A DNA stretch of 64,000 nucleotides from Acidobacteriota bacterium (lineage in GTDB: Bacteria > Acidobacteriota > Blastocatellia > UBA7656), in contig JBBPIG010000008.1 of the NCBI GenBank assembly GCA_038040445.1, positions 171,127-235,126 of the forward strand, written 5' to 3'. How positions within the stretch are numbered: the stretch's first letter is position 1; every line of letters starts with the position of its first letter. Made by a program: the position numbers and the translations under genes. The notes beneath the pieces are model-generated. The model did not search any database. It had not been told where the DNA came from and was given only the letters and a program-made list of their open reading frames with translations. Shown piece after piece: positions 31,988 to 40,740 of this stretch.

Positions 31988-34075
31988 TCATTGCGAAGCC
32001 GAATCATTCGGCAGCGCGAAAACGATGATCGTAGCCGAACCTGGCGGCACCGCCCAGAACGCGTTTGCCGCACCCGTGGCTACCGCAACGTACTGCTTGC
32101 CGTTGATCGCGTACGTCACCACCCCGCCGTTCATCCGCCCGCCCGTGTTGAATCGATAAAGCACCTCGCCAGTCTTTCCATCGAGCGCCATGAAGTCGCC
32201 CAGCAGCTCGCCGGTGAAGATCAGATTCGCAGAGGTCGTTGTCACTGCCGCGAGCAGCGGCCTCGGAGACTCATACTTCCATCGAACTGCTCCGGTCGAC
32301 GCATCGACTGCGGTCAGCCAGCCGCGCGATTTGTCGGGAGGATCGGCTCGCACCCCACCGCCCATGTAGAACTGGCCTTCAACGTAACGAGCCTCGTCGG
32401 CCTTGTTGAACGTCCCGCACCAATCGACCGCGTTGACGTAGAGCATGTTCGTGCCGGGGTTGAACGCCGGGCCGTTCCACTGCACGCCGCCCAGCACCCC
32501 CGGACACGCGCGAACTCCTTCGCGGGTAAGCGGCAAGTCGGTGTTCAACCGCGTAGTCACCGGCACCTCGTAAACCTGCTGGTGAGTCTCGCGATCGAGA
32601 ACGTGTAACAAGCCGTCCTTTCCCACAGTCGCAACCAGCCGTCGAGTCTTACCCGCAATCGTCGTAGTGAAAAGAGGGCTAACCTGAGTCGTGTCCCAGT
32701 CGTGCAGATCGTGAGGAACAAGTTGATAAAACCATTTCAGCTTGCCGGTGCGAACGTCCAAGGCAACCATCGAGCAGGTGTACAGGTTCTTACCGGGCCG
32801 CGCTTCGCCGTAGAAATCCGGCGCCGGATTGGCGACCGGGACGTATACCAGTCCCTGCTCGACATCGAGCGACAGCGGCGCCCAAACCGCGCCTCCACCT
32901 TTGAGTTTCGCGTCGGCTTTCTCCCAGGTCTCCGAGCCGGGCTCGCCATCGTCGGGCACGGTGTTGAATCTCCAGACCTGTTCGCCGTTAGACAACTTGA
33001 AAGCGCCGACCCAGCCCTTCACGCCAAGCTCGCTTCCCGCGGGACCGATGAGAATCAGGTCTTCGAACACAACGGGCGCCATGGTGAAGCCGCCCTCGTT
33101 CTTTGTCATATCGACAAGAGCGCGGTCCCAAATCAACTTGCCCGTAGCGGCGTCAAGCGCGATGAGGTAACCGTCGTGCGTTCCTCGAATCACCATCCCG
33201 TCCTTGATCGCGACGCCGCGATTCAGCGGCCAACCCTCTTTACCTTTTGGCCTGCGGTCGTGGCGCCATCGAACTTTCAATGTCGTCGCGTCGAGCGCCA
33301 TCGTCGAATCCTTAACCGTGATGTACATCAGCCCGCCGGATACGACAGGATTGGTGTGGAACGCGTTCATGTCTGCTGCCTGATACATAGCGACAGGTCT
33401 GAGCGACGCGGCGTTCTGGCGATTGATCTGTTTGAGGTCCACGAATCGCTGGCCGCCGTAGTCGTGATTGGACATCAACCAATCAGTCGTGGCGGCTTGA
33501 GCCGAGTTCAACTCCGCTTGCGTAGGTTTGCCGCCCGGCGCGCGAGATGTTCCGGCGGCTGATTCCCTGGCCGGCGCGGCGTCGCCCATCTTACTCGCGA
33601 AGTCCGGCCTGTCGGCGCCGCCCTGAGCGGCTATCGTCGTCCGTTTCAGCGAAGGCGAGTTTGCCACCAGCGCTTTGCTGCCGGCTCGGTAGCCGTTGCT
33701 TTGGAGTATGAACGCAACAACCTCCGCATACTGCTGGTTGGTCAGCGTGCCCGCTGCTCCGTACGGCATCTGCGATCGGATGACAAAATGCAGATCGTCA
33801 ACCGTGTGTTTGCCGTCACCCCATTTGATCATGAAGCGCGAGCCAGCCAGCGGTGTTGATGTCGCCCCTTCCAGACCCTGCCCGTGACAAAAGGCGCATT
33901 GTTTGGCGTAGACAGCGCTGCCTCTCGCAGCCTGCGCGGCAGTGAACAGGCTTTCGGCCTGGGCACCACCCGATGATGAGACCGGGCTCACCCAAAACAC
34001 CAAAAGCAAAAGGCCGAACGCACCGAGAGAGAGCACCGAGCGATACGAGTTTATGGCGACGCTGGGAACGTTCAT
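31988..34075 (-). CDS. PQQ-dependent dehydrogenase with N-terminal cytochrome c domain
   Basis: 695 residues; ATG at 34075 stands six bases after GGAGG, better than the TTG one codon earlier. A signal peptide is followed by a heme site CAFCHG (AKQCAFCHGQGLEGA, about residue 60) and then the eight-bladed quinoprotein domain: DYGGQRFVDLKQINRQNAAS, VRWRHDRRPKGKEGWPLNRG, LVPHDLHDWDTTQVSPLF, GNDGLLHVLD-like blades. Such quinohemoproteins oxidise alcohols, sugars or aldehydes in the periplasm and pass electrons to the internal heme. The usual order is heme at the C-terminus; here it is at the N-terminus, as in some membrane-bound glucose/ethanol-type family members. The substrate is unknown. Confidence 0.9.
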   Translation of the reverse strand: MNVPSVAINSYRSVLSLGAFGLLLLVFWVSPVSSSGGAQAESLFTAAQAARGSAVYAKQCAFCHGQGLEGATSTPLAGSRFMIKWGDGKHTVDDLHFVIRSQMPYGAAGTLTNQQYAEVVAFILQSNGYRAGSKALVANSPSLKRTTIAAQGGADRPDFASKMGDAAPARESAAGTSRAPGGKPTQAELNSAQAATTDWLMSNHDYGGQRFVDLKQINRQNAASLRPVAMYQAADMNAFHTNPVVSGGLMYITVKDSTMALDATTLKVRWRHDRRPKGKEGWPLNRGVAIKDGMVIRGTHDGYLIALDAATGKLIWDRALVDMTKNEGGFTMAPVVFEDLILIGPAGSELGVKGWVGAFKLSNGEQVWRFNTVPDDGEPGSETWEKADAKLKGGGAVWAPLSLDVEQGLVYVPVANPAPDFYGEARPGKNLYTCSMVALDVRTGKLKWFYQLVPHDLHDWDTTQVSPLFTTTIAGKTRRLVATVGKDGLLHVLDRETHQQVYEVPVTTRLNTDLPLTREGVRACPGVLGGVQWNGPAFNPGTNMLYVNAVDWCGTFNKADEARYVEGQFYMGGGVRADPPDKSRGWLTAVDASTGAVRWKYESPRPLLAAVTTTSANLIFTGELLGDFMALDGKTGEVLYRFNTGGRMNGGVVTYAINGKQYVAVATGAANAFWAVPPGSATIIVFALPNDSASQ

Positions 34076-34212
34076 CAAACACCTCCACGGTCTGTTCGCG
34101 AGATGGCTTTCTTAGCCGCACTTCAGGGCAACGCGGCGATGGTATCAGACACGCGGCGCTCTTACAACGGTGGTGAGAAAGCCATCTTTGCCTTCGAATA
34201 GCACAGCGCCGA

Positions 34213-34429
34213 GTAGTGTCCTAATCTTGTGTTGGGCGACTAGGACACTATTGGGCGACCGCGTATTTGGACTGCGGTGGCGTCTTTGCGTTGCCACCGC
34301 TTTGTGTCGTTTCGTGGGCGATAACCAAAAACGGCGGCAACGCAGGCCGCCGCAGTCCAAATATTCCGTCGCCCGTCATCGGTCGTGCGCCAGGGCACCG
34401 CAAATATCAACACAAGATTAGGACACTAC
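34213..34429. mobile_element. MITE-like element with 22-bp perfect terminal inverted repeats
   Basis: The ends 34213-34234 (GTAGTGTCCTAATC...) and 34408-34429 (...GATTAGGACACTAC) are perfect 22-bp inverse copies, giving a 217-bp element with no coding capacity. A third copy of TAGGACACTA at about 34241 forms a hairpin with the left end. Inside lies a REP-like doublet, TTTGGACTGCGG...CCGCAGTCCAAA (about 34265-34362). The flanks 34079-34212 and 34430-34540 hold nothing else recognisable. Confidence 0.75.
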
Positions 34430-34540
34430 CCCGCGCCGAATCCGATACCGGTGCGGGTCTAAGCGTGGTATAAACCTGGCGTCGCAGGTCGACGAAGGCG
34501 TTTCTCGCTGGACATTGAATAGGCGCCGAGAATCGAGCAA

Positions 34541-35281
34541 ATGATACGGAACGGTTCGCCGCAGCAAACGCTATCGAGGATCGTCTGTTGCTTATGGCTG
34601 TGCTTGGCCGGCGGGGCGGTCATCGGCATCGAAACTCCAGCCACCGCGCAAAGCGACGACAAATGCATCGCCTGCCATAGCCGTGAGAAGGAGAGAGCAG
34701 GCCAGGTTGTTTCCATTTATCAAACCAGCACACACGGCAAGATGAATATCGGTTGCGAGGGCTGCCACGGCGGCGACGCTTCGCAAGCGGAAAAGCTCCA
34801 GGCTCACGCGGGTCGCTTCATCGCGAGACCGGACACGAGCGCGACTTTGGAGATGTGCGGCCGGTGTCACCGGCAACCGCTCGAGTTCTTCAAGAACAGC
34901 CGTCACTTCGCGGCTCGGCCGAATGTGCGGCGGCTCGATTGTGTCGAATGTCACGGCGTGCACGGCATCGGCGCGGCTTCAGAATCGTTTCGCTGGCCGC
35001 AGTTCTGCGCCGGCTGTCACGGTCTGGAGTACCTGCCGCAGTTGCCGCGCACGTTTCAGGAGATGCTTGCGCTGGCCGATGATCTGGGCGACGGGCTTCA
35101 CCGGCTGGAAGCGAAGGGCCGCGCGAACACCGAACTTATTCAACGTCGCAAAGAGATTCGTCACTTAATCTCAGAGTTGGTGCACCAGACGGATGCCAGA
35201 GGGGGTATGGAACGCATCCCTCGCATTTTGAAGTTGGGCGCGACGTTGAAGCAACGAATCGCGTCGGAAGAAAAACGGTAG
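34541..35281 (+). CDS. Exported pentaheme c-type cytochrome
   Basis: 246 residues with a leader (IVCCLWLCLAGGAVIGIETP) and five CxxCH sites: CIACH, CEGCH, CGRCH, CVECH and CAGCH. Extra His residues are spaced for bis-His ligation. The C-terminal 80 residues are helical without heme. Multi-heme proteins of this kind relay electrons in the periplasm. It is followed after 160 bases on the same strand by a Tat-type amidohydrolase and is divergent from the PQQ/heme dehydrogenase. A redox partnership is plausible but inferred from position only. Confidence 0.9.
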   Translation: MIRNGSPQQTLSRIVCCLWLCLAGGAVIGIETPATAQSDDKCIACHSREKERAGQVVSIYQTSTHGKMNIGCEGCHGGDASQAEKLQAHAGRFIARPDTSATLEMCGRCHRQPLEFFKNSRHFAARPNVRRLDCVECHGVHGIGAASESFRWPQFCAGCHGLEYLPQLPRTFQEMLALADDLGDGLHRLEAKGRANTELIQRRKEIRHLISELVHQTDARGGMERIPRILKLGATLKQRIASEEKR

Positions 35282-35443
35282 CCACTACTCTCTCCTCCTG
35301 CGGCTTGCGTCATGAGGCAAAGAAGCAGTAGCGTTCAAGGTCACGTGAACAGCTTGAGCACCTTGTTGAAATAGGCGGGCCTTCGCCTGCATTACGATTC
35401 TGTTTCAGTCATTGGCTGACTGCGTCAGCTGAAAGGAAAACCT

Positions 35444-36913
35444 ATGTGGACTCGCAAGTGTTTCGCCGATGAAGATAAGCCCATTCAATCTCCCATACCC
35501 ACCGAGATCGTTTCAAACGAAGAGTTCATTCCGCCGCCGCAGTCACCCCAGCAGCAGCGCTGGGAAGCGCGCATTGTTGAAATGTCAGATCGATGCGCGA
35601 AGACTCTCGGTATATCGCGGCGCAGCTTCCTGCAGAGCACCGGCGGTATGGCCGTAGCGATGCTCGCTTACAACGAGGTCTTCGGAAAGACTTATGAGGT
35701 CGATCCGGTTGAAGCGCTCGATCCGGCGGCCTTCGCCGAAAAATGGCCGAAGAACGAATTCATCTTCGACAATCAAACCCATCACGTGGATGTCGAAAGC
35801 CGCTGGTTCGAGGCGAGCGAGGCGGGCAAGCAAGCCGCCGACTTCCTTCGGAACTTCCGCCCGCAAGCCGGCTCAACCGCCGAGCGATTGGCGTTGCTCA
35901 ATGAATCGCATTACATCAAAGAGATGTTCATGGACAGCGACACCATGATGGCGATCATCAGCGGGGTGCCCACCGCCGAGTGGCGCGAGAACATTCTGCC
36001 GCCCGATAAGATGGTCAAGACTCGCAATGACATCAACCAGATGGCCGGCAAATCGCAACGCATGCTAAGCCATGGGCTGCTGCGTCCCAATATGGGCAAG
36101 TCCGAGCTTGAAGAGATGGAGCGGCAGGTGAAGACGCTCAAGATCGATTCGTGGAAGATGTATCCCGGCTCGGTGATCGGAGACGGCGCCTACTGGCTCG
36201 ACGATGAAAAAGCCACTTATCCATTCTGGGAGCGCAGCAAGAAACTCGGCGTCAAGAATATCTGCATTCACAAGGGGCTGCCGCTCGGGTTGTTCAACGA
36301 GGAACACTGTCACCCGAAGGACGTCGAAAAGGTCGCCAAAGATTTTCCCGATCTCAACTTCATCATCTACCACTCGGGTTGGAATCCCACGGCAGGCGGC
36401 GGACGGCGGCGCGAAGGGGCCGAGGCCGGGCCTCAGTACATCCCGTGGTGCTCCGAGCTGATCGACATAGTCAAGCGCAACAATCTGCAGAACGTCTACT
36501 TCGAAGTGGGCAGCACGTGGCAGGGGCTTTCGGGCGGATTCGGCGGACCCGATGTGCCGGCGATGCACTTCCTCGGACAGGTGATGAATCTTCCGGGCGG
36601 AGAAGATCGAATAATCTGGGGCACCGACTCGATCTGGGGCGGCAGCCCGCAATCACAGATCGAGCGGCTGCGCCGATTCCAGATTCGTGATGACGTCGCA
36701 GAGAAGTTCGGCTACAAGAAGCTCACGCCTGAGATCAAAGCGAAGATATTCGGGTTGAACGCAGCGCGGATTTACAAGATTGACGTGAAAGCCCAGCGCA
36801 AGGCGATTCAGACCGACAAGATCGCCGAAATGAGAGAGGAGTACCAGCAGGCGCCTCGTCCGAGCAACACCCAGTTCGGTTGGGTCTGGCGCACTCGCGG
36901 CCAGAGGGCGTGA
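35444..36913 (+). CDS. Tat-exported amidohydrolase-family protein
   Basis: 489 residues. Residues 1-60 form a polar extension. A twin-arginine motif (GISRRSFLQSTGGMAVAML) follows at about 62-80. The remainder is an amidohydrolase-2 type TIM barrel: FDNQTHHVDVESRW (metal His-x-His-like), LGVKNICIHKGLPLG, NFIIYHSGWNP, FEVGSTW and RIIWGTDSIWGGSPQ with the closing Asp. These enzymes hydrolyse or decarboxylate aromatic or lactone substrates. Tat export means folding with its metal before transport. The long segment before the RR motif is unusual but recurrent in this subgroup. The substrate is unknown. Confidence 0.88.
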   Translation: MWTRKCFADEDKPIQSPIPTEIVSNEEFIPPPQSPQQQRWEARIVEMSDRCAKTLGISRRSFLQSTGGMAVAMLAYNEVFGKTYEVDPVEALDPAAFAEKWPKNEFIFDNQTHHVDVESRWFEASEAGKQAADFLRNFRPQAGSTAERLALLNESHYIKEMFMDSDTMMAIISGVPTAEWRENILPPDKMVKTRNDINQMAGKSQRMLSHGLLRPNMGKSELEEMERQVKTLKIDSWKMYPGSVIGDGAYWLDDEKATYPFWERSKKLGVKNICIHKGLPLGLFNEEHCHPKDVEKVAKDFPDLNFIIYHSGWNPTAGGGRRREGAEAGPQYIPWCSELIDIVKRNNLQNVYFEVGSTWQGLSGGFGGPDVPAMHFLGQVMNLPGGEDRIIWGTDSIWGGSPQSQIERLRRFQIRDDVAEKFGYKKLTPEIKAKIFGLNAARIYKIDVKAQRKAIQTDKIAEMREEYQQAPRPSNTQFGWVWRTRGQRA

Positions 36914-36943
36914 GGGGATTACCCGAGGCACGACGAGTTCTCC

Positions 36944-37016
36944 AAGGGCATGGAGTTCAGGCTTTAGCCTGGTTGTTGCTGACACAGCCAGCCTGAAGGC
37001 TGAACTCCATGCCCTT
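36944..37016. repeat. REP-like inverted doublet overlapping the sirtuin frame
   Basis: AAGGGCATGGAGTTCA at the left and its exact inverse at the right (ending 37016) flank CAGGCTTTAGCCTG and CAGCCTGAAGGCTG hairpins. The right arm supplies an in-frame ATG (37009) for the sirtuin, which is probably not its real start. Confidence 0.85.
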
Positions 37017-37029
37017 CCGCTTCGATGAC

Positions 37030-37785
37030 ATGTCCAACGAGCAATCTCTTATCGACGAACTGAAAAAAATGCTTGCCGCAAGCAAGCGAGCCGTCGTCTT
37101 CACCGGCGCCGGCATCAGCACCGAATCGGGGATCCCCGACTTTCGCAGTCCGGGCGGCATCTGGACTAAATACCAACCAATCGACTTTCGCGAGTTTATG
37201 TCATCGGACGAAGCGCGCCGGGAAACGTGGCGGCGAAAGATGGCCGTCGACAAGTCTATCTCTCAAGCGGAGCCAAACCGCGGCCACCGGGCTATTGCTC
37301 AGCTCGTCGCACAGGGACGAGTCTCGAGCGTGATCACTCAGAACATCGATGGCTTGCACCAGCGATCGGGCGTCCCCGATGAACAGGTCATCGAGCTTCA
37401 CGGCAACGGCACCTACGCAGCTTGCCTCGAGTGCTCGAAGCGTTACGAACTGTCAGACGTATTCGCTGAGTTTCAGATCGCCGAAGAGCCTCCGGTTTGT
37501 GAGTGCGGAAGCTTCATCAAGAGCGCGACGATTTCGTTTGGTCAGCCTATGCCGGTCGAGGCAATGCGGCGCGCGCAGGCGGAGTCAAAGAGCTGCGATC
37601 TGTTTCTGGCGATCGGGTCATCACTCGTCGTCTATCCCGCGGCGTCATTTCCGGCAGTGGCCAAGCAGAACCGCGCGCGACTGGTGATACTCAACCGCGA
37701 AGCGACGGATCTCGATTATCTGGCGGATCTGGTGCTCAACCTCGAGATCGGCCCGACGCTTGGCGCGGTGACTGGAGTTGATTGA
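37030..37785 (+). CDS. cobB: Sir2-family NAD-dependent protein deacylase
   Basis: 251 residues from ATG 37030; the ATG at 37009 lies within repeat DNA. It has all sirtuin motifs: GAGISTESGIPDFRSPGGIW, TQNIDGLHQRSG, the catalytic His in ELHGNG, GQPMP, and GSSLVVYPAASFP and ILNREATDLD for NAD. The zinc site has CLEC and, further on, CEC, so the second pair is C-x-C. The enzyme would remove acyl groups from lysines in the cytoplasm, using NAD. The symbol is by class; the acyl specificity is not decided here. Confidence 0.93.
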   Translation: MSNEQSLIDELKKMLAASKRAVVFTGAGISTESGIPDFRSPGGIWTKYQPIDFREFMSSDEARRETWRRKMAVDKSISQAEPNRGHRAIAQLVAQGRVSSVITQNIDGLHQRSGVPDEQVIELHGNGTYAACLECSKRYELSDVFAEFQIAEEPPVCECGSFIKSATISFGQPMPVEAMRRAQAESKSCDLFLAIGSSLVVYPAASFPAVAKQNRARLVILNREATDLDYLADLVLNLEIGPTLGAVTGVD

Positions 37786-37855
37786 ATCAGCAGACTATCG
37801 TGCGCAACCTATCGCGCTTGTGCGAGCACCGCTGAGTTTATATAAATAGCAGGTC

Positions 37856-38989
37856 ATGAAAAGTATCACGCACCCAGGGTTACTGCTTTGCCTGGCTCTC
37901 TTGGTTCTCGGCGCTTCTGCTATAGCCCAGCAGAAAAAACGGGATGCACAACCGAGTCAACCTGAGACTACCGCTGAAGAAGCGGCTCAGCTCGAAGCCG
38001 TCATCACCACCGATGCCGGCGTGATTCGCTTTGAGTTCTTCTCCGCCAAGGCTCTCAAGCACACGCAGCAGTTCATCAAGCGTGCGCGCAACGGTTCTTA
38101 CGACGGTTCGGCGTTTCACCGCGTGATCCAGCGTGGAATCATTCAAGGCGGAGACCCGCTGCTCAAAGATACACAAACGGCGCGCGAGCGTTGGGGTACC
38201 GGAGGCTTGAATCAGATCGCCGATGAGTTTAGCGACATCAAGCATGTTCGGGGCACCGTTTCGACCGTTCGCATTCCGGGACAAGCGAACAGCGGCGGCG
38301 CCCAGTTCTTTATTTGCTCGTCGCCTCAGCCTCAGCTCGACGGGCAGTTCTCAGCTTTCGGTCAGGTCACCGAAGGAATCGACGTTGTGGATCGGATCTC
38401 ACTCGCGCCAACTGACAGCAATGGGTTGACGGTCACCCCTGTGAGAATCATCAGCGTCAAGATCGAACCCAAGAAGCTCGAACCCTTCAAAGACGCATCT
38501 GTCGACCAGATGCGTAGAGAAGTTTTGCTACGAACGAGTCTCGGCGAAATGACGCTCGAGATGGACCCCGGGCTTGCTCCCGAACATGTGCGCAACTTTT
38601 TGAAACTCGTCGAAAGCGGATGGTACGACCATACGGCGTTTCAGCGCATCGTGCCGGGTTTCGTCATTCAAGGCGGCGCCGGATCGACGCGCGCCGACAA
38701 CAAACCGCACCCCGCGGACAAATGGGTACACAAGCTGAAGGGGGAGTTCAGCCGGACGGCGCTTCACATTCGCGGCGTCTTGTCGATGGCGCGAACAAGC
38801 GACCCCGATTCGGCGGAGACTTCCTTCTTCATCGTGCTAGGCCCGGCGCCGCACCTCGATGGCAAGTACTCGATCTTCGGCAAGGTGGTTGTTGGCTTCG
38901 AGACGATTGAGCTGATCGAGAAGGCGGCTCGCAACGGTGAAGCGCCCGTCCAACGCATCGAGTTGATCGAAGCAGTAATCAAGCAGTGA
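37856..38989 (+). CDS. Exported tandem cyclophilin-type peptidyl-prolyl isomerase
   Basis: 377 residues: a Sec leader (LLLCLALLVLGASAIAQQ), then two complete cyclophilin domains, about 45-200 and 220-375. Each shows F-H-R-V-I and the G-x-F motif: domain one SAFHRVIQRGIIQGGDP, FFICSSPQPQLDGQFSAFGQ; domain two TAFQRIVPGFVIQGGAG, FFIVLGPAPHLDGKYSIFGK. The catalytic Arg is present in both. The cell normally encodes single-domain periplasmic PpiA; a duplicated one is less common. It would assist folding of exported proteins. It is directly followed by a heptamer repeat. Confidence 0.92.
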   Translation: MKSITHPGLLLCLALLVLGASAIAQQKKRDAQPSQPETTAEEAAQLEAVITTDAGVIRFEFFSAKALKHTQQFIKRARNGSYDGSAFHRVIQRGIIQGGDPLLKDTQTARERWGTGGLNQIADEFSDIKHVRGTVSTVRIPGQANSGGAQFFICSSPQPQLDGQFSAFGQVTEGIDVVDRISLAPTDSNGLTVTPVRIISVKIEPKKLEPFKDASVDQMRREVLLRTSLGEMTLEMDPGLAPEHVRNFLKLVESGWYDHTAFQRIVPGFVIQGGAGSTRADNKPHPADKWVHKLKGEFSRTALHIRGVLSMARTSDPDSAETSFFIVLGPAPHLDGKYSIFGKVVVGFETIELIEKAARNGEAPVQRIELIEAVIKQ

Positions 38990-38990
38990 A

Positions 38991-39103
38991 GTTCAGGGTT
39001 CAGGGTTCAGGGTTCAGAGTTCAAGCTTTAGCTTGCCGACCAATCGCAGCAACCTGAAGGTTGAACTCTGAACTCTGAACCCTGAACCCTGAACTCTGAA
39101 CCC
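38991..39103. repeat. Inverted pair of heptamer arrays (GTTCAGG type)
   Basis: The left array has GTTCAGG three times, then GTTCAGA and GTTCAAG. The right array on the other strand reads GTTCAGA-GTTCAGG-GTTCAGG-GTTCAGA-GTTCAGA-GTTCAAC. The two are inverse copies around about 35 bases. The element begins two bases after a stop codon and ends five bases before another. Confidence 0.85.
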
Positions 39104-39108
39104 TAGTC

Positions 39109-40434
39109 TCAACGCGCGGATTCTTCGGCGCCTTGTACGATGGCGACCGCGCGTGGGGCGTGTCGAAGGGTGAGTATCAGGCCTGCCCCAATCATCGCAG
39201 AGAATGACAGGTATAACATTGCTCCCAAAAACGAATTGGTCCGGGTGTTGAGGTATCCGACAACGTACGGCCCGACGAATCCTCCAAGGTTTCCGATCGA
39301 GTTGATCAAGCCGATCGACGCGGCGGCTGCGGAACCGGTCAGAAAGGTCGTCGGCAGCGCCCAGAAGGAAGGGAAGAAGCTGTACAATCCGGCGGCTGCG
39401 ATGCAGAACATGCTTACGGCCAGAGCCGTGTTGCTCTGAGTGAGCGCGCTTAGGAGCAGCCCCGCACCGGCGACCATCATTGGCGCCGCCGTGTGCCATC
39501 GTCTCTCGCCGCTGCGATCCGACGACCATCCTACAACCAACAACGCGATGAACCCGGCGAGATATGGCAATGCTGAGATCAGCGTGACGATTAAGTTCGG
39601 AAGCCCCGACAGGGCCTTGATGATGGCCGGCAGCCAGAAGTTGAAGCCGTACAGACTTGTCACGATAAAGAAGTAGGCAAGCGCGAGCAAGACGACTTCA
39701 CGGTGCTTCAACGCTTGCAAGACTCCCAATGAGTGGGTCGCCGTCTTGAGCTCCTTTTCCTTTTCGAGTTCCTTTGTGATCCACTCTCGCTCGTCGGGTG
39801 CGAGCCACTTCGCCTGGTGCGGCCAGTCGGTCAAGTAAAAGAGCGTCACAATGCCGAGGATGATCGCCGGGGCGCCTTCAATGATGAACAGCCATCTCCA
39901 ACCCGCCAGGCCAAACCAGTTCACGCCAAGAAGGAGCCCCGAGATCGGTGAGCCGATGAAGTTGGAAAGCGGCACGGCTGCCATAAACAACGCCACCGCT
40001 TTCGCTCTGTCCTGATAGCGAAACCAGTGGGTAAGGTAAACGATGATGCCCGGAAAGAATCCCGCTTCCGCCGCGCCGAGCCCGAGCCGCAGCCAGTAGA
40101 ACTGCGTCGCCGAATTCATGAAACCCATCAGCACCGCGACGATTCCCCAGGTGATCATGATGCGCGCGATCCACTTTCGAGCGCTCCACAACTCAATGAG
40201 AATCGTTCCCGGGATCTCGAGCAGAAAATAACCGACGAAGAATATTCCCGCGCCGAACCCGAAGACGTCGGGTGTGAAGTTGAGATCCCTGGTCATCTCG
40301 AGATTGGCGTACGATATGTTGACGCGATCGATGTAGTTGATGATGTAGAGCAGGAATAAGTAGGGCAGGATGCGCCGCATTATTCGCTTACGGGCGCGAT
40401 CGGCTGCGTCGGTTGAGGGAGCCAGGCTTACCAT
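39109..40434 (-). CDS. MFS transporter, anion:cation symporter (ACS) type
   Basis: 441 residues from ATG 40434. It has 12 predicted membrane helices, with the ACS hallmark near helix 1 (LLYIINYIDRVNISYANLEM) and the loop GAAEAGFFPGIIVYLTHWF. Such carriers take up organic anions (tartrate, phthalate, hexuronate) together with protons or sodium. An upstream ATG at 40500 would add 22 residues that are encoded by the relic ParE toxin gene in another frame, so it is rejected. The substrate is unknown. Confidence 0.9.
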   Translation of the reverse strand: MVSLAPSTDAADRARKRIMRRILPYLFLLYIINYIDRVNISYANLEMTRDLNFTPDVFGFGAGIFFVGYFLLEIPGTILIELWSARKWIARIMITWGIVAVLMGFMNSATQFYWLRLGLGAAEAGFFPGIIVYLTHWFRYQDRAKAVALFMAAVPLSNFIGSPISGLLLGVNWFGLAGWRWLFIIEGAPAIILGIVTLFYLTDWPHQAKWLAPDEREWITKELEKEKELKTATHSLGVLQALKHREVVLLALAYFFIVTSLYGFNFWLPAIIKALSGLPNLIVTLISALPYLAGFIALLVVGWSSDRSGERRWHTAAPMMVAGAGLLLSALTQSNTALAVSMFCIAAAGLYSFFPSFWALPTTFLTGSAAAASIGLINSIGNLGGFVGPYVVGYLNTRTNSFLGAMLYLSFSAMIGAGLILTLRHAPRAVAIVQGAEESAR

Positions 40435-40444
40435 GTTGACGGCC

Positions 40445-40507
40445 TCACTTCGAAGCATGGATCGCAGCCAATGATCTGAGTGCCCGGTCGGACCAGACAA
40501 CTTTCAT
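40445..40507 (-). pseudogene. ParE/RelE-type toxin, 5' fragment
   Basis: ATG (40507-40505) overlaps the antitoxin-relic stop. It encodes only 20 residues (MKVVWSDRALRSLAAIHASK), the N-terminus of a ParE/RelE toxin, before TGA 40447-40445. The rest of the toxin is missing and the MFS gene starts 10 bases on. Confidence 0.55.
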
Positions 40508-40695
40508 TGAGACATTCCCAGCTTTTCACGGATCTCGTCGCTGGTCCAAACTCGACCTGCTTAGATGTCAGCAATTCCTTCCTCAATCAAGTGTCGCTCG
40601 AGCATCAGACGCGTGAGGTCTTCCCAGGTGGCATCGTCGGGTAACGACTCTATGAGCTTCAGGGCTTCTTCTTTAATGTGTGTGGTCTCCTGCAT
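40504..40695 (-). pseudogene. ParD-like antitoxin with nonsense codon
   Basis: From ATG 40695 (GGAGG ahead) it reads MQETTHIKEEALKLIESLPD, DATWEDLTRLMLERHLIEEG, IADI and then TAA (40563-40561). In the same frame it continues AGRVWTSDEIREKLGMSQ to TGA at 40504. The family pattern 'GLADVEAGRV' shows that TAA replaces a Glu codon (GAA to TAA). The module is therefore doubly dead, with toxin truncated and antitoxin interrupted. Confidence 0.7.
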
Positions 40696-40740
40696 CGGTT
40701 CCTCCGCGCGGACCTTTTATCACAGGCTCAGTATCAGGTT

